This document shows, one piece after another, positions 1-11,976 of a stretch of 64,000 bases of DNA. Both the position numbers and the translations under genes were made by a program. The stretch lies in NCBI RefSeq assembly GCF_009730915.1, contig NC_052489.1:27955916-28019915 (forward strand). Direction: 5' to 3'. Position 1 is the stretch's first letter. Every line of letters starts with the position of its first letter. The notes beneath the pieces were generated by a model. That model saw only the letters and a program-made list of their open reading frames with translations. It had not been told where the DNA came from and searched no databases. The stretch is from Dioscorea cayenensis subsp. rotundata. Lineage: Eukaryota > Streptophyta > Magnoliopsida > Dioscoreales > Dioscoreaceae.

Positions 1-412
1 TCAAGGAGAATATATACATGTCCCACCTCACATCTTGACATCCACCAACCAGCTGAGCATGACTGCTCATTTTTCCAACTTTTCAAGCAAATGTGACATA
101 TGAAACATTCATATATTTTAAGATTTTTAATATAAATATATATATATAAATGAATTCAAGAGAAATCACTTGTGGTCTTATATATATATATACAATTTTA
201 TTTTTGTTTGGGTATAAACCAAATACATGTAAAATAAGAATTTTTCTTTTTTTAATTAGAAGTCAAGGAGAATATATGTCCCATCTCACATCTTGTTATC
301 CACCAACAAACTGAGCACGAGTCATGACCACTGTTATTTCAGTATTCTCAAATACTAATGTTTATTAACTATGTCTTTCAAGCAACTGTGACATATTAAT
401 CATTCACAGTAC
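1..412. repeat. Diverged tandem duplication
   Basis: Bases 1-120 and about 262-412 are diverged copies of one unit. Both contain a 'tcaaggagaatatat' start, a 'ccacctcacatcttg / ccatctcacatcttg' block, 'tccaccaac' and, further on, 'caagcaa(a/c)tgtgacatat'. The spacing is about 262 bp. No coding potential was seen. It lies downstream of the decayed lipase gene and could be an old local duplication of its 3' flank. Confidence 0.7.
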
Positions 413-1114
413 AACTTACAACACTTATTAAGATCATCCTCGCTACATCCATATGCAAAGCTTATGCACGATGAAACAATACTCTAAGATGAATATTGAT
501 TAAAAATCAGAGAAGCTTTACAATTGTTTCTCGGTGGAGCATGTCTGAGCGAAGGGAGGGATTAGTAAACTTACCTTGAACCGAGACCAGTGGCAATGTG
601 CTTGTAACCAGCTTCAGTTAAATGTACTCCGGTCCGCAACATGGTTTGATGGCTCCATGCAATACTGTTGATCCCAACTCTCCACATTCACAAAGATGAG
701 GTTGTAGCTATACTAAACCTTCACCTCCCACAACAAGCTCTTAGAGGGAAACTTCCAAACCCCGGAAGTAGGCCGAAAAGCCCACAGAAAGAGTATAATA
801 ATATATATTTCAGATAACTATTAAAAGAACTTTCTATTTTGTTTTTGTGTTTTCAAAACCAAGATAAATCTTTGTTTTGTGTAATGCAAAAATTAATTAC
901 AAAATTGTTGTTGTTGTTTTGATAAACTGAAGACGTTAGACAGCTTTTAGATAACCAAGTATTATCTATAACAGTTGGAAATTAATATGACACACAATTA
1001 TTTATTAAGAAGTACCCCAAAGAAAGATTTATGAATTCTTCAAAGCATATTTATGTCAAGATATTATTAAATACTTCGAGGATGTAAAACCATTATTTGT
1101 CACTGAATTGATAA

Positions 1115-1116
<2 letters not shown>

Positions 1117-1184
<68 letters not shown>
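1117..1184. repeat. (AT)34 microsatellite
   Basis: An uninterrupted AT dinucleotide run of 68 bp in the GDSL pseudogene. The apparent Tyr/Ile-repeat reading frame across it is an artefact of the repeat. Confidence 0.98.
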
Positions 1185-1186
<2 letters not shown>

Positions 1187-2099
1187 TGTTCATTTTCATT
1201 TTGTGAAAGTCTAGTTTGAGCATTGTCGGTGTTGTGATCCTTAGCTCAGTCGTCAAAGATCACTCTCAATCACAAAGCATGTGAATGACAACGATCTAAA
1301 AACAAATGCTTATTACATATATTTATTTTGATAAATAAGTCACATGCACAGTCTATGAAGTTATAATATAACAGTAAAAGAATCATCAAATATCTATACA
1401 CCCTCTCATCTTGAGTGGGTTTTCGCCATCTGATCTCAAGAATTTTTCTGAATAAATATCTTAAGCAAAAGAACAAATTAAATAGAGATAAACCGAAAAA
1501 TCGGTGATTATATATATATATATATAATTAATTTGAAGTTAAGAAACAAAAATGAATAACGACTCATACTTCAAAAATAATAATAACCTTTAAACGAAAA
1601 ACACTAATTAAAATCAATATGAACGTACCATGTTTTCAGGTGATCGGGAAAACTGAGGCATAAGGGCCTCAAAATAATCAGCTTAGATGATGGTGACATG
1701 AGATGCAGTTTCCTCAGAAGCTGTAGCTCATTGATGAGAAAACTGGTTGTGGTGATGAGGAGAACTCATTCAACCAATTGATGCAACCTGTTTGTTGATC
1801 ATAGCTTTCATTATTAGAGACATGAAGAACAGTAAGGTAGGCTGAGCTACATCCAATTGGTAAGTTCCCAGGCACCAACAATGTTCTTGCTCCAAGCTCA
1901 ATCACTTCAGTAACGCGCTCTGCTTATAGCATTGATCACTAAAGGTACAAATGTTACCACTTCTTCCAAGCTTCTTCCTTGAAAAATGGGTGGTTGTAGT
2001 CATTGCCTCCAATTCTCCCATTAAGAACAGTGCACTGCTTAACTTCCTCATCACATTCTGTGAAAAACATCAAAGCTTAAGATAAATTCATGTCGCTAT

Positions 2100-3600
2100 A
2101 GGATTCATCATCATCTAAAATATATTAATTAAGCAGCATAAGAGACGTACCAACATAGATATAAAAGTAGTGATTAGACAAATATGACCGGCTCAACAAA
2201 AACATAATTAAATTAGAATGCAGCCCGGTCATAAGTAGTAATTAGATATCTTTGGCATCTCTCTCACAATGGGGACTACGTGAAAAAGATATATTAGCTG
2301 TGAGGCGACAATTAATAGTTTCAGTATGGGGTCATCTTTCCATAATTGTGTTTGGAGATGTGATCAGTGTCTTGAATTGTTTTTTTTTAAGGACGATAAA
2401 TGCATATCTCTACGATGGGTAAGTGTGTGTTATGTGATATAAAAAATCTATTTTTAATACTGCTAATCACTTAAGTTGAATGACTTTAACAATATCTTAA
2501 ATTTTAGATATTCATACATATATTTGATTTAAGTACACACAAATATTGTACCATATTGATGATTTATATATATAGTTTAAAAATATTAAATATAATCATG
2601 GTGTATAATGTAATTTACTTTTTTTCATTTTTGGCAGGGACATGATGTCTAAATTAAATGACATAATGGTTTAAAATATTATATATATGTATATATATAT
2701 ATATATTATGTGTGGCGTGAGGGATAGTAGATGTGAATATTATATATAAAATTGTATCAAATGTGGTTACATAATATTTTTAAAACATAAAACTAAAAAT
2801 AGATAATATGAGATTGCATTTGGGAAAAAACTTTAATTTTAATTTCTCTCAGTGAAAATATTTGTGAATTAATCCAAGAGTTTTTCTTTTAATAAATATA
2901 TATAAATCACATCTTTTAACCACTATTATAATGGGGATTTTGAATCCTCAATGATATTAGATGATAAATACTCCATTAGCTAAGAAATATGTACTAAATA
3001 TATTTATGTATATATATACTACATATATAAACATATATATATATATACTCATATACTATATGTATATATCTACATAAGTCTGTGTATAAATATATATATA
3101 AATATACATCAGCAAAATATAAAATTTCATAATATAGTGTATTAAAATGTATGCAACTAAACACTAAATTTAAATATATTGTATTTTAAAAACTGATTAT
3201 TTCGAGTTATATTATAACTGAAAATTCACTACCTTTAAATTTAAATTCAACCAAACCCCACTTAAAATGTCAATTCATTAATCTTATGCTTGGTTGAAAA
3301 AAAAGTTAGTGGCTATTAAACAATGGTTGTTGGTGAGTGGATAACATTTTTGAATTTTTTTTTTGAATAATAGACGATAAACGCCTTTTTTTATGAATAT
3401 AACAATACTAAACAGTACTTGAATCCGGATGTACAGTATAAAAATAGTATAAAAATCCCGGGTGAACACTGTATGAACAGTACAGGGAACAGTACTGTTG
3501 GGGAGAGATTTGACTAAACTGAAGTAGTTTGAACAGTACAGAAAACAGTACAGGGAACACTGTATAAAATTTAAAAAGTTTAATGACTAAACTCATCGAG
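2100..3600. other. AT-rich insert within the lipase relic, with AACAGTA-rich block
   Basis: AT-rich sequence between the lipase fragments, with many short AT runs and no coding signal. At about 3395-3600 there is a distinct block with repeated AACAGTA / ACAGTACAGGGAACA motifs (for example at 3477-3491 and 3546-3560) and their reverse TACTGT forms. This suggests a small mobile element or a local minisatellite inside the old gene. Confidence 0.55.
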
Positions 3601-4246
3601 ACGAGAAAGAGAGATAATATTATAGTGATTAATCAATCAACTTACAAAACCCTGAAGTAGTTGAGCAAATGGAAGGTAGTAGCTGTTTGAACAACTCAAC
3701 TTGCACGTCCAAAGAGAATTTGTTCAAAATCTAAATATATTTTTATTCTTCTCAAAGAAGTCACTGTTCAATGCGGTTGCTCCAGCCACCGCAAAGTTGG
3801 CACCTTTTCTCAAAGTTCCGGCTATCGCCGCTGGCCAAGTACGGTGGCACTAATGGCAATCCAATCGCCTCCGCTGTTATTATTTTTTTCCATTTATTTA
3901 TATTATTCATCATCATATTTTAAATCAAGAATAGAGAATATATATGAACTAAATTAATATAATTAATGTAAATATATGTGTAGTACTACTATATATACTT
4001 TACCTAGGAAGTCAATCAAACAAGACGGCCATCGGAGAATCTGCCGGTAGGGTGATGGAAGAAAGTTTGGCCGTAGGGAAGGTAATTGACACGGTGAGTG
4101 TTGTTGACGAGGAAGAGGAGGTTTCCGGTGTCGGCGAGAGAGTCGCCGAAGCTGAAAATGGAGGTGAAACATGCTTGTTTGTGACTTGGTAGGAGAAGAA
4201 TGAAGGTGGAGAAAAGGAGGAGAAGATATGCAGAAGAGGAAGCCAT

Positions 4247-5750
4247 TTGAGGAGAAATGATCATATGTGGTCGGTGGTCCTTATTATTTGAATGGTTTAA
4301 TATTAATAGAGATTTCTTTTGGAGAAGGAATTTGATTGTTTTTATATTCAATTATGTATGTTTATTTATCAATTAATCAAGGCACGCTGGATAGAGTTTG
4401 GTTGGTGAATGGTGATCAGTCATGGTGGTTGGTCTAGTACAAACAGTGGGCTGGGGATTCTTTTGAAGTTTAAGGAAAAAGAAAAGGTAGACTAGGACAT
4501 GGTATGTATGCATTTAAAATCATTGAACACTTGCATATTTAATGTGTATTAAATTGAGTTATGTTGACTATTAATAAAGAGAAATTCTTTTAGTATGGGT
4601 CCATCCGTGCTTGCCTTGAATACAAACCTATACGTTTCAAAGAAACATATTTTTATTGCTAAATAAATATTTTTTTGCAAAGAATCTGTGGATATATGAC
4701 AGTGTGTTTGGGGAATGGACCAGATGGTGGAAGGTGCACAAATGGTCCCAAAAAGCGGACATGGTTACAAGTTGTTATTTTCATGACCCGTGACTTTCTT
4801 GAAAGTAAAAGTACACATGTTTTTGATGAGCATTGAACCTGTAACTGCGAGATAGGGCAAAAAAATCACATGTTCAATTATTGCCTTTTCCCATTCCTTT
4901 TGATTTTAATTAAAATTAATTATATATTTTTTAAGTTGTAGACCTACACCTACAATCAAGGATCTATCAATTACCATCATTGCATATAGTAGGACTTAAA
5001 CTCAGGATTCTAAAAATTTTATGCCAATGTCTTTTGTAATGGGGTCAATTTAGAGATCTCAATGGGATGAAGATTCACAGGGGGAGGTATTCCCTAACCC
5101 GAACCCCGATTTTCCCAAACCCATTCCCAACCTCGAACCCAAGTACACAAAAAATATTTTAATATATATTTTCATTTAATATAAATATTTTTTTAACTTT
5201 ATATATACATAATATTTAAATTATATATTCGAGAGCGGGGAGGGGTAAGGAAGAGATTCCTCTACCCCGTTTTCCGAATTTTAGCTTCAGGCCCTACTCT
5301 GCCCAAGTTGGAGTGAGGAATTAGGTTCTCAGTTGTGTCCGGGACAAATTGACAACGCTGGATCAATTTTGTCTAATTTTAGAATTTTAATTGCTTGCAC
5401 CTGTTCATTTCTCATATAGGTGTGATAGGTTTATAAAACATGAGAATGTGAATTACATTTTTAAAAAAGATAAATAAAATAACAGCTTTAATTAATCAAC
5501 ATTACCAAATTATTACCTTTTGAGAAAAACACAAAGGACAAGTAACATGCTGGTCGAGAATTTATTTAAGAGATCCCTTTGTAAACTATTAGCAAGGGCC
5601 ATCATAGGTTTTTTCTTTGAAGAAATGTAAATAAGCTACATCATAGAGATGCATATATGTGGATCCAGTTACTATATCAACAAATAAGGACATGAATACC
5701 TTCACATAGAAAATTTGATGCTAATAGGCCATTGGCCACATTATTTCAAA
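4247..5750. other. Intergenic, possible MITE remnant at 5040-5345
   Basis: No gene was seen. Within it, 5080-5150 is rich in AACCC/CCCCGA, and 5230-5290 carries roughly complementary GGGGAGGGGTAAGG / CTCTACCCCG sequence around an AT-rich middle. This arrangement resembles a degraded small inverted-repeat element. The ends and a target-site duplication could not be fixed. Confidence 0.35.
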
Positions 5751-5751
5751 A

Positions 5752-7545
5752 ACTTGTCTATTCTCTTCATAGTTGCTATATATGTTCGAAGGGATGTCAG
5801 GGTTGGAAACCAACTTCTCGAAAACTTGTCTATTCTCTTCTCGCGTTGACCAACTTCCGAGTCAAGCTGAGGCCCTGACCCTTAGTTGTGCGGTTGGCAG
5901 TCTCCGTGCTACATATCTTGGTATACCTATTTCCGGAAGAAGACCAAGGAAGAGGGACTGGAAATCCTCATTGCCAAGGTCCCGGGGAGGTTATCATCTT
6001 GAAAGCTCGCCACTCGCCTATCGGTGGTAGACTTACTTTGTTAAATTCCTGCTCTCTCCGCAATTCCAACGTACTCGGATGTCTATCTTTCGCTCCGAGC
6101 CGGGTGATCGTGGGAGGTGGGATGGACTTTAGAGGGACTTTTCGTGGTGGGGCACCGATCTAGATAAACCCTAAATGTCGTCTCGTCACCGGAAGAGTAT
6201 TTCAGGCACCAAAGGAGTTAGGTGGGTGGGGCATTCTCGACTTGAAGGTTTTTCAACTCGCCCCTTCGCAAATGGTGGTGGAAATTGTACTCGGATGCGA
6301 GTTGGTTCGGGTGGCCAATTGTGCGATATAACTATGGAATTTCAGATCGAACCCTCGCGATATTCACCGTCACGGTAGGACCTCTTTTCTTTTGGAGCGG
6401 TCTTTTTCGATCGCTTCACGGCTCTAAGAGGTTGCACCGTGCAAATCGCTTCGGTGGTTCCCATGCGTTATTACGGGAAAGATAAATGGCTTAAACCCTG
6501 GCTGAGCGCCTATGAATATTTGGCCTCGATTTGTTTTTCCGAGTCGATGAAACCCCTACCAGCACCCAGTTAAGGATCTTTTTCACATTCTAGATATTGC
6601 ACCTTTTTCGGAGGATGCCGAGGTGGTGAGTTTTCTGGAGACATTCACCCTCCGCGAGGATCAGTCTGAGGATGATCTAAAATGGTGGGCTCTAACTCCC
6701 GACCGCTTTCTGCTAAATCCTTCTACACCTTTCTGTTGATGGAGGGATTAAATGCCCAATGGCCAGGGTTGTCTGAATTCTCGTGTCCACAGAAGGTTAA
6801 TATCTTCAATTGGCTTGCTTGGAAGAATAAAATCCTTACTTTGGAAAATTTAGCTCGTGCCGGCGCTGCAACAGACTTCCTACCACTACTTGTGTCTCGT
6901 GCCATGCGCATCGTGAATCGTGGACCATCTTTTCCGTAATTGTCGGGCTTGTTCAACCAATTTGGGGGTTTCTTCCTAAAACCTTTTTGGTTTTATGGCG
7001 CTTCCTCTTCCTAGATGAAGTGTGGGGATCTTGGTGGTTTAATCACGCCCTAATCTGCAACCCTTAGGCGGTGTCATTGTGAAAGCGATTATTTGGCATG
7101 TCCGGCTTGTTAGGAATGATCGCATTTTTTTAATGCAGTTGTTTGTCCCCTCTCACTGTGATTTCGAAGATTGTTCATGCTCGATTCTATGGTTTTCTGA
7201 GCCCCTCCTTCTCAAAGAAGCGAGCTTTGGTGAGCATGCTTTCTACCTTGCGTCGCATCCCGGTGTTCTCTCGCATCATGTTGACCCCACGGATGGAGTG
7301 TCTCCCTAGTGGCGTGGACCCTAGCTCGGGATCCGGGGCAGTGAGTTTATTTGTTGATCCTCGGTCACCGCTTTGGCCGTGGTGTGTCTGGCTATTTGTT
7401 TTTGGCTACCTTTTTGTTTCCACCTCTAGTGGATCTGCTCGCTTTTTGTGGTTTTAGTCGTACACTTGGGTCGCTTGGTGGTGTATCTGCTATCTTTTCC
7501 TTTCTAATGCATGCGGTTTATCCACCTTTTCAGTATAAAATTACA
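5752..7545 (+). mobile_element. L1-like LINE fragment (RT C-terminus, zf-RVT, 3' end)
   Basis: A 5'-truncated, frameshifted non-LTR retrotransposon. The order of domains fits a plant L1. The end of the reverse transcriptase contains SGLETNFSKT and YLGIPISGRRPRKRDW (about 5790-5965), then GGRLTLLNS near 6030. The zinc-binding domain of plant LINE reverse transcriptases follows near 6780-6930 (CPQKVNIFNWLAWKNKILT, LENLARAG, then CxxCH spacing in another frame). The 3' end near 7505-7535 has 'gcggtttatccacc', the same terminus as the LINE copies at 45.1, 52.9 and (weakly) 63.6 kb. A short local duplication ('aaaacttgtctattctcttc' at 5752 and 5820) lies at its left edge. It is inactive. Confidence 0.88.
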
Positions 7546-7884
7546 TGATACTTATGTAAAACAAAATGAATATGACTCAACTGATAATTTTTTTTTAAAA
7601 TGGATTAATCAAAACATTGGTAAAAATAAAAAATGTTATGAGAAATTAAGAAAAGATGTGACTTACGAATCAAATAAAAGAAAAGATCACAGAGTTCATT
7701 AGTCATTTGGCCAAACTTAAATTCTCAAAGTTTATTTCCAAAAATAAAAAGTTTGGTTTATCAATAATCCATTGCATCCATTGGCAATGATCCTATAATC
7801 AACTCCAGTAGAGCGCAATCCATCCTAAGAAACACATCTTGCTGGATCCGGGCACACCATTGAACCCAACTTTCCACACATAGT
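7546..7884. other. Short intergenic spacer
   Basis: Sequence between two LINE remnants in opposite orientation. No gene or clear repeat was seen. Some bases after 7546 may belong to the LINE insertion site, but no target duplication was recognised. Confidence 0.5.
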
Positions 7885-10262
7885 TTTTGAAGAAAAAGAG
7901 CTATTGAGAGCTATTTATTAAATAAAACAAATAAAAGAAACACAAATAAGGGCAAAAACCCAGTACATAAGAACTCACGAGCTAATAACAAAGTTAAACA
8001 GCTAAAACAAAACAAGCAAAGAGATATTAAAAATGGTAACCATAGCTTCTAATACATTTCATTAACCATCTTGGGAGATCCATGGCTTGGTTAAAAAGCA
8101 AAATATCATGGCATGATCTTCTAAGGTTGTGTACTTTTGAATCAATCTCTGACTGTCCGAAGTGAAGATTTGATTAAGAAATTGCTTAATCTTATAACAA
8201 TCAGTAAAGAGGACAACAACTTTGATCTTCCTCTCATCAGCAATTCTGAGTCCAAGTTCGGCAGTAGTCAATTCAACATCCAATGCACTAGATTCTGTAC
8301 TATTGGAACAACCTAAAAGCATCGGTTATAAAAGTCAATGATGTAAAATCCACAGCCTCCGGAAAAAGTATCTGGGAGCCAAGAAGCATCAGAAAAAATA
8401 AAATAGCTATATGGATAGTTCTTAAGGATGTTCATAAAGAAATACTCCCTTTGTTGATTTGCCCTCTTAGAAATATCCTGAACTTGATCAACCGAGGACC
8501 GGGTAATCCAATAAGGATCCAGTTGTTGACCTTTGAAAATAAGGCAACATCTTGCTCACCAGATGATCCACATAGTAGTAACAATGATGGAAGCAATGTA
8601 TTTGGCCTTTGAGCTATTCACATTCTCAGGCCAGAACCCTTTCTGGACATTATTAAGCAAAATGGAACAAGAATGAGTAGAGATACAAGGCTTGATCCAA
8701 GCTAACCAAATAGAGGAAAAATTCATCTTGGCCAAAGTTGAAGGAATAACCTTCCAGCTTATAGTATCATATGCCTTAATTCTCTATGTCTATTTTGACA
8801 ATCATCCAGTTGGGAAAGCTATGATCCTTATCCAAAGTGTGCACAATTTCGTGAAGGGTTACAATATTATCAGCTGAAGACTGGCCATGAACAAATCAAG
8901 ATTAATTCTTCTATCCCAATAAGGTTGGGTAAGACAATCTTTAATCTGTTGGCCAAGATCTTAACGATAATCTTGTAACAATTATTACACAAGGTAATAA
9001 GATGAAAATTAGAAACATTTTGAGGATTATCCTTTTTAATTAGGGATAAGAGCAAAGTGAACCCCCAAGAATTAGGCATGCAAGCATTCTCAAAAAAATA
9101 ATTAACAACATTAAAAAACTCACCATGAATATCAAGCCAAAATAAACTTATAGAATTCAACATTAAATCCTTCAGGCTAAGGAATTTAAAGTTTTGAAAA
9201 TTTTATCTTTTAGAGACCTTTCTGATGAGTTGATCAGTATCTTGGGGAGATAAAGAAGGAAGGTCTAAAGGAAGGGCTCTCATAAGATCTGAAAAAGAAA
9301 AGCTAGAATTTTCAAACCAGAGATTACTAAAGTGATTTAGAGTGATTTGTTCAATCCCATCCTTACTAGTTTGAATATTTCCCTACTAATCAAGAATCTG
9401 AAAAATTGAGTTTTTGTGTTTATTCATCTTGCCACTAATATGAAAGAAGGATGTATTTAAATCCCCGTTAAGCATCCACATAAGTCTGGATCGTTGAGCC
9501 CATCTAAGGTTACTTTGTCTAAGAAAGGCACTATATTTATTGTGAAGGCTTCTATGGGTGATATAAACAGTAGAATCCTCAGAAATGACAGCAGCAATAT
9601 CTAGAATTTGGGAATCAATGTCCATCTTCAATGAGGGCCTCTACAATTCTAATATCTTTGTCCAAAGAATTCAAGCCATTTATCCTCCAATCCAAAAGAT
9701 TGCACTTAACTCTACAAAGGAGATGATTGAGAACATTCATAGGAGAAGAATGTGGCTTAAAATCCTAGGAAGATTTGACAATATAGTGACAACTGTGACA
9801 TTGAGCATATTCAAGCCAATAATTTTCAAATCTAAAAATCCTAATCTTAGTAGGAGTCTAGGAAAGCACGAAAAAAAAGTAAAAGAAAATGGTCGGAATA
9901 AATTCTCGGCAAATGAGAAATAAAATAAGAACTAAAACAGTAAGACCAATTAAAATTCACAAGACACATGTCCAACCTAGCCCCAACTACAAGCAGAGCT
10001 AGGTCTCCCATTGTGCCAAGTAAATTTAGAACCATTAAAATTAACATCAAGAAGAAAATTTTTTGAGATAAAATCATTAAAACAATCAGACTTACTAGTA
10101 TAATAATTAAAAAAGCAACTTTTGTGTTCAGTATGGGAGCTAATCACAGTAAAATCACCAGCAATGCACCATGAAAAATTTAAAACAAAAATATGGGATG
10201 ATTCATTCCAGAGATTCATTCAAAAATATGGGATGTTCAGTACGGGAGCTAATCACTGTTTG
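7885..10262 (-). mobile_element. L1-like LINE fragment with EN, RT and RNase H relics
   Basis: A minus-strand non-LTR retrotransposon remnant, read from 10262 down. The endonuclease part shows WCIAGDFTVISSHTEHKS, FTWHNGRPSSACSWG and HLPRIYSDHFLLL (about 10180-9880). The linker before the reverse transcriptase has RWAQRSRLMWMLNGDLNTSF (about 9540-9450). The reverse transcriptase has LLSLIKKDNPQNVSNFHLIT and YKIIVKILANRLKIVLPNLI (about 9070-8920). Most of the catalytic RT core is missing between 8920 and about 8700. An RNase H-like domain (FSDASWLPDTFSGGCGFYI near 8350-8400, then ALDVELTTAELGLRIADE near 8270) closes it. Stops and frame changes occur throughout. The terminal RNase H marks a plant L1 lineage. 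A partial duplication near 10130 and 10228 ('gggagctaatcac') lies at the 5' edge. Confidence 0.85.
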
Positions 10263-10324
10263 CTAAACCCATCAATTCCGGTTCAACTCGGATTAAAAAT
10301 TTAGAAAAGAGTATCCTACTTGAA

Positions 10325-10372
<48 letters not shown>
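10325..10372. repeat. (AAT)n microsatellite
   Basis: About 15 AAT trinucleotides next to the 5' end of the minus-strand LINE. Confidence 0.97.
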
Positions 10373-10373
<1 letters not shown>

Positions 10374-11820
10374 TAATGCAAGTAAAAAAAATTTCTCAAT
10401 AATTATGTTTAATTATTCATACATATAAAACATATATTTATATTTTTATGAATAAGCTAAATATACACAATTTTTCACTTTGTTTTGATTTATAAATAGA
10501 GTGTGAATACAAAACAAAGAAGTGGTGAGGGGCAACATAAGTTAATGGTTTTTTTTTAAAGCATCATAACAACTTAAAAAATTTAAGTGAGAAATAAGAA
10601 AAACTAAAAATATTATTATTATTAATTAAAAATTAAAAAAATTACACTAATGTCTTGACCACTATACATTTTTTTAACCACAATCCATGATTGTTAGAAG
10701 GTCACCAACCATCATCGATCACCCTATGATTGGTCATCAATGTCATTCAATTATTATCACTATCAAGTCACTTGCCATCGGTATTATTTAGTTACAACTA
10801 TGAAGCAGTTGCATAAATAATATAAAAGATATCACAATAATTATATTATTTATCATCCAATCTTAACTCAATTAAAAGGAGATCAACACAAAATATTTTA
10901 TATAGTATATAAAATAACATAAGCATTTGTTTTATATTTCACTTATTTATGAGGTTAATACTTTTTATACTGTACCCTCCTGAGGGAAAATGGACCCTGC
11001 AGATTCAAGACGAAGTTGGGTCCATGCCTATCCTTATCTTCGTTGGTTGATATATTAATATAATATAATTAATTGATTTGGTGTTATAAATAAATTTATG
11101 TATATATATATATATAAATAGATTGGCCACATCATCTTAAGATGTCCTTAAATTCAAATTTAAAGATGTCTCACACAATCTGTGTAATATCAAATAATAC
11201 TTAACACTAACTAGTAGTGCCCAATCATAGTAAATAACAGTAACTTTATGTACCACCAATATAAAAAACAACTATTATATTATAATTTAATAACTGCAAC
11301 ATTGACACCTCACCAATGGCTATCTATAAATATCTATAGTATCCAATATCTATAAATTTTAAAATATTAAAAACCTCGTTAGAAAATGTATGCTGGTATA
11401 TGTATATACATATATGTTTTAATATATATATATATATATATATAATTTGAGGATGCCACAGACATTGACACCTCACCCATGACTATTTGCTTGTTTGGAC
11501 ATAATAAAAATAATTACAAATACAAGTGTTTTTTATATCACATCAATTACTTTATATCAATTCTGTAAGTAATTAAATACGGGTGAAATTATGTTAATTA
11601 TACATTTATTTATTAAAAAAAAATAGCCTGAAAAAACTCTACTTTAAATATAATAAAAACCATATTTTTTTTCAAGTAATATAAAGTTGAGCATTAATAT
11701 TCAATCCTCAATAATAGCATGATAATAATAATAATATAATACCAAATTGATTTTCTTTTTTTTTTTTAAAAAAAATTTAATCATATTGCATTTGTTTATT
11801 AAGAAAAAAAAAATATTTAT
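10373..11820. other. AT-rich intergenic region
   Basis: No gene was recognised. The region has AT runs at about 11100-11115 and 11423-11443 and a block with repeated 'cctcacc / catcaccatgac' text at 10660-10780. It forms the upstream region of the LETM1-like gene; no confident promoter element can be named. Confidence 0.5.
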
Positions 11821-11821
11821 G

Positions 11822-11908
11822 ATGGAAGCGAAAGGTGGCGGGAAGCCCGAAGTCTCAACAGCCTCCACCTGGTTTTTGGCTGCTTTGGCGTTTAGCACTT
11901 TGCATTGA
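11822..11908 (+). other. Possible upstream ORF of the LETM1-like gene
   Basis: A 28-codon reading frame (MEAKGGGKPEVSTASTWFLA...) begins 155 bp upstream of the proposed main start and ends before it. It would act as a uORF only if the transcript starts above 11822, which the sequence cannot show. Confidence 0.3.
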
Positions 11909-11976
11909 AGAAACGCGCATACTTTTAGCATTGAAGAAAACGCTTGTTTCTCAGACCTTGCTGTGCTTGACGTGCC

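Larger units (their letters stand above)
585..4246 (-). pseudogene. GDSL esterase/lipase pseudogene
   Basis: This is a minus-strand relic of a plant secreted GDSL (SGNH) lipase/acylhydrolase. The likely start is M at 4246, followed by a hydrophobic signal peptide ([19 protein letters not shown]) and block [13 protein letters not shown]. Block II (NFAVAGATALNSDFF) is read near 3760-3830, block III (GRIGGNDYNHPFF) near 2010, the GNLPIGCS segment near 1860, and block V (GVHLTEAGYKHIATGL, with the catalytic His context) near 590-640. These pieces lie in different frames. The first exon ends in a stop because two extra bases sit between GRLV and IDFL at about 4010. Block II needs a one-base correction at about 3815, and the segments around 1900-2000 need more. 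A 1.5-kb AT-rich stretch and an AT microsatellite separate the exons. A functional enzyme is very unlikely unless several of these are sequence errors. Confidence 0.85.

Noticed and set aside
1056-1256. Reading frame with a long Tyr-Ile repeat
   Set aside because: It is only the (AT)34 microsatellite read as codons.
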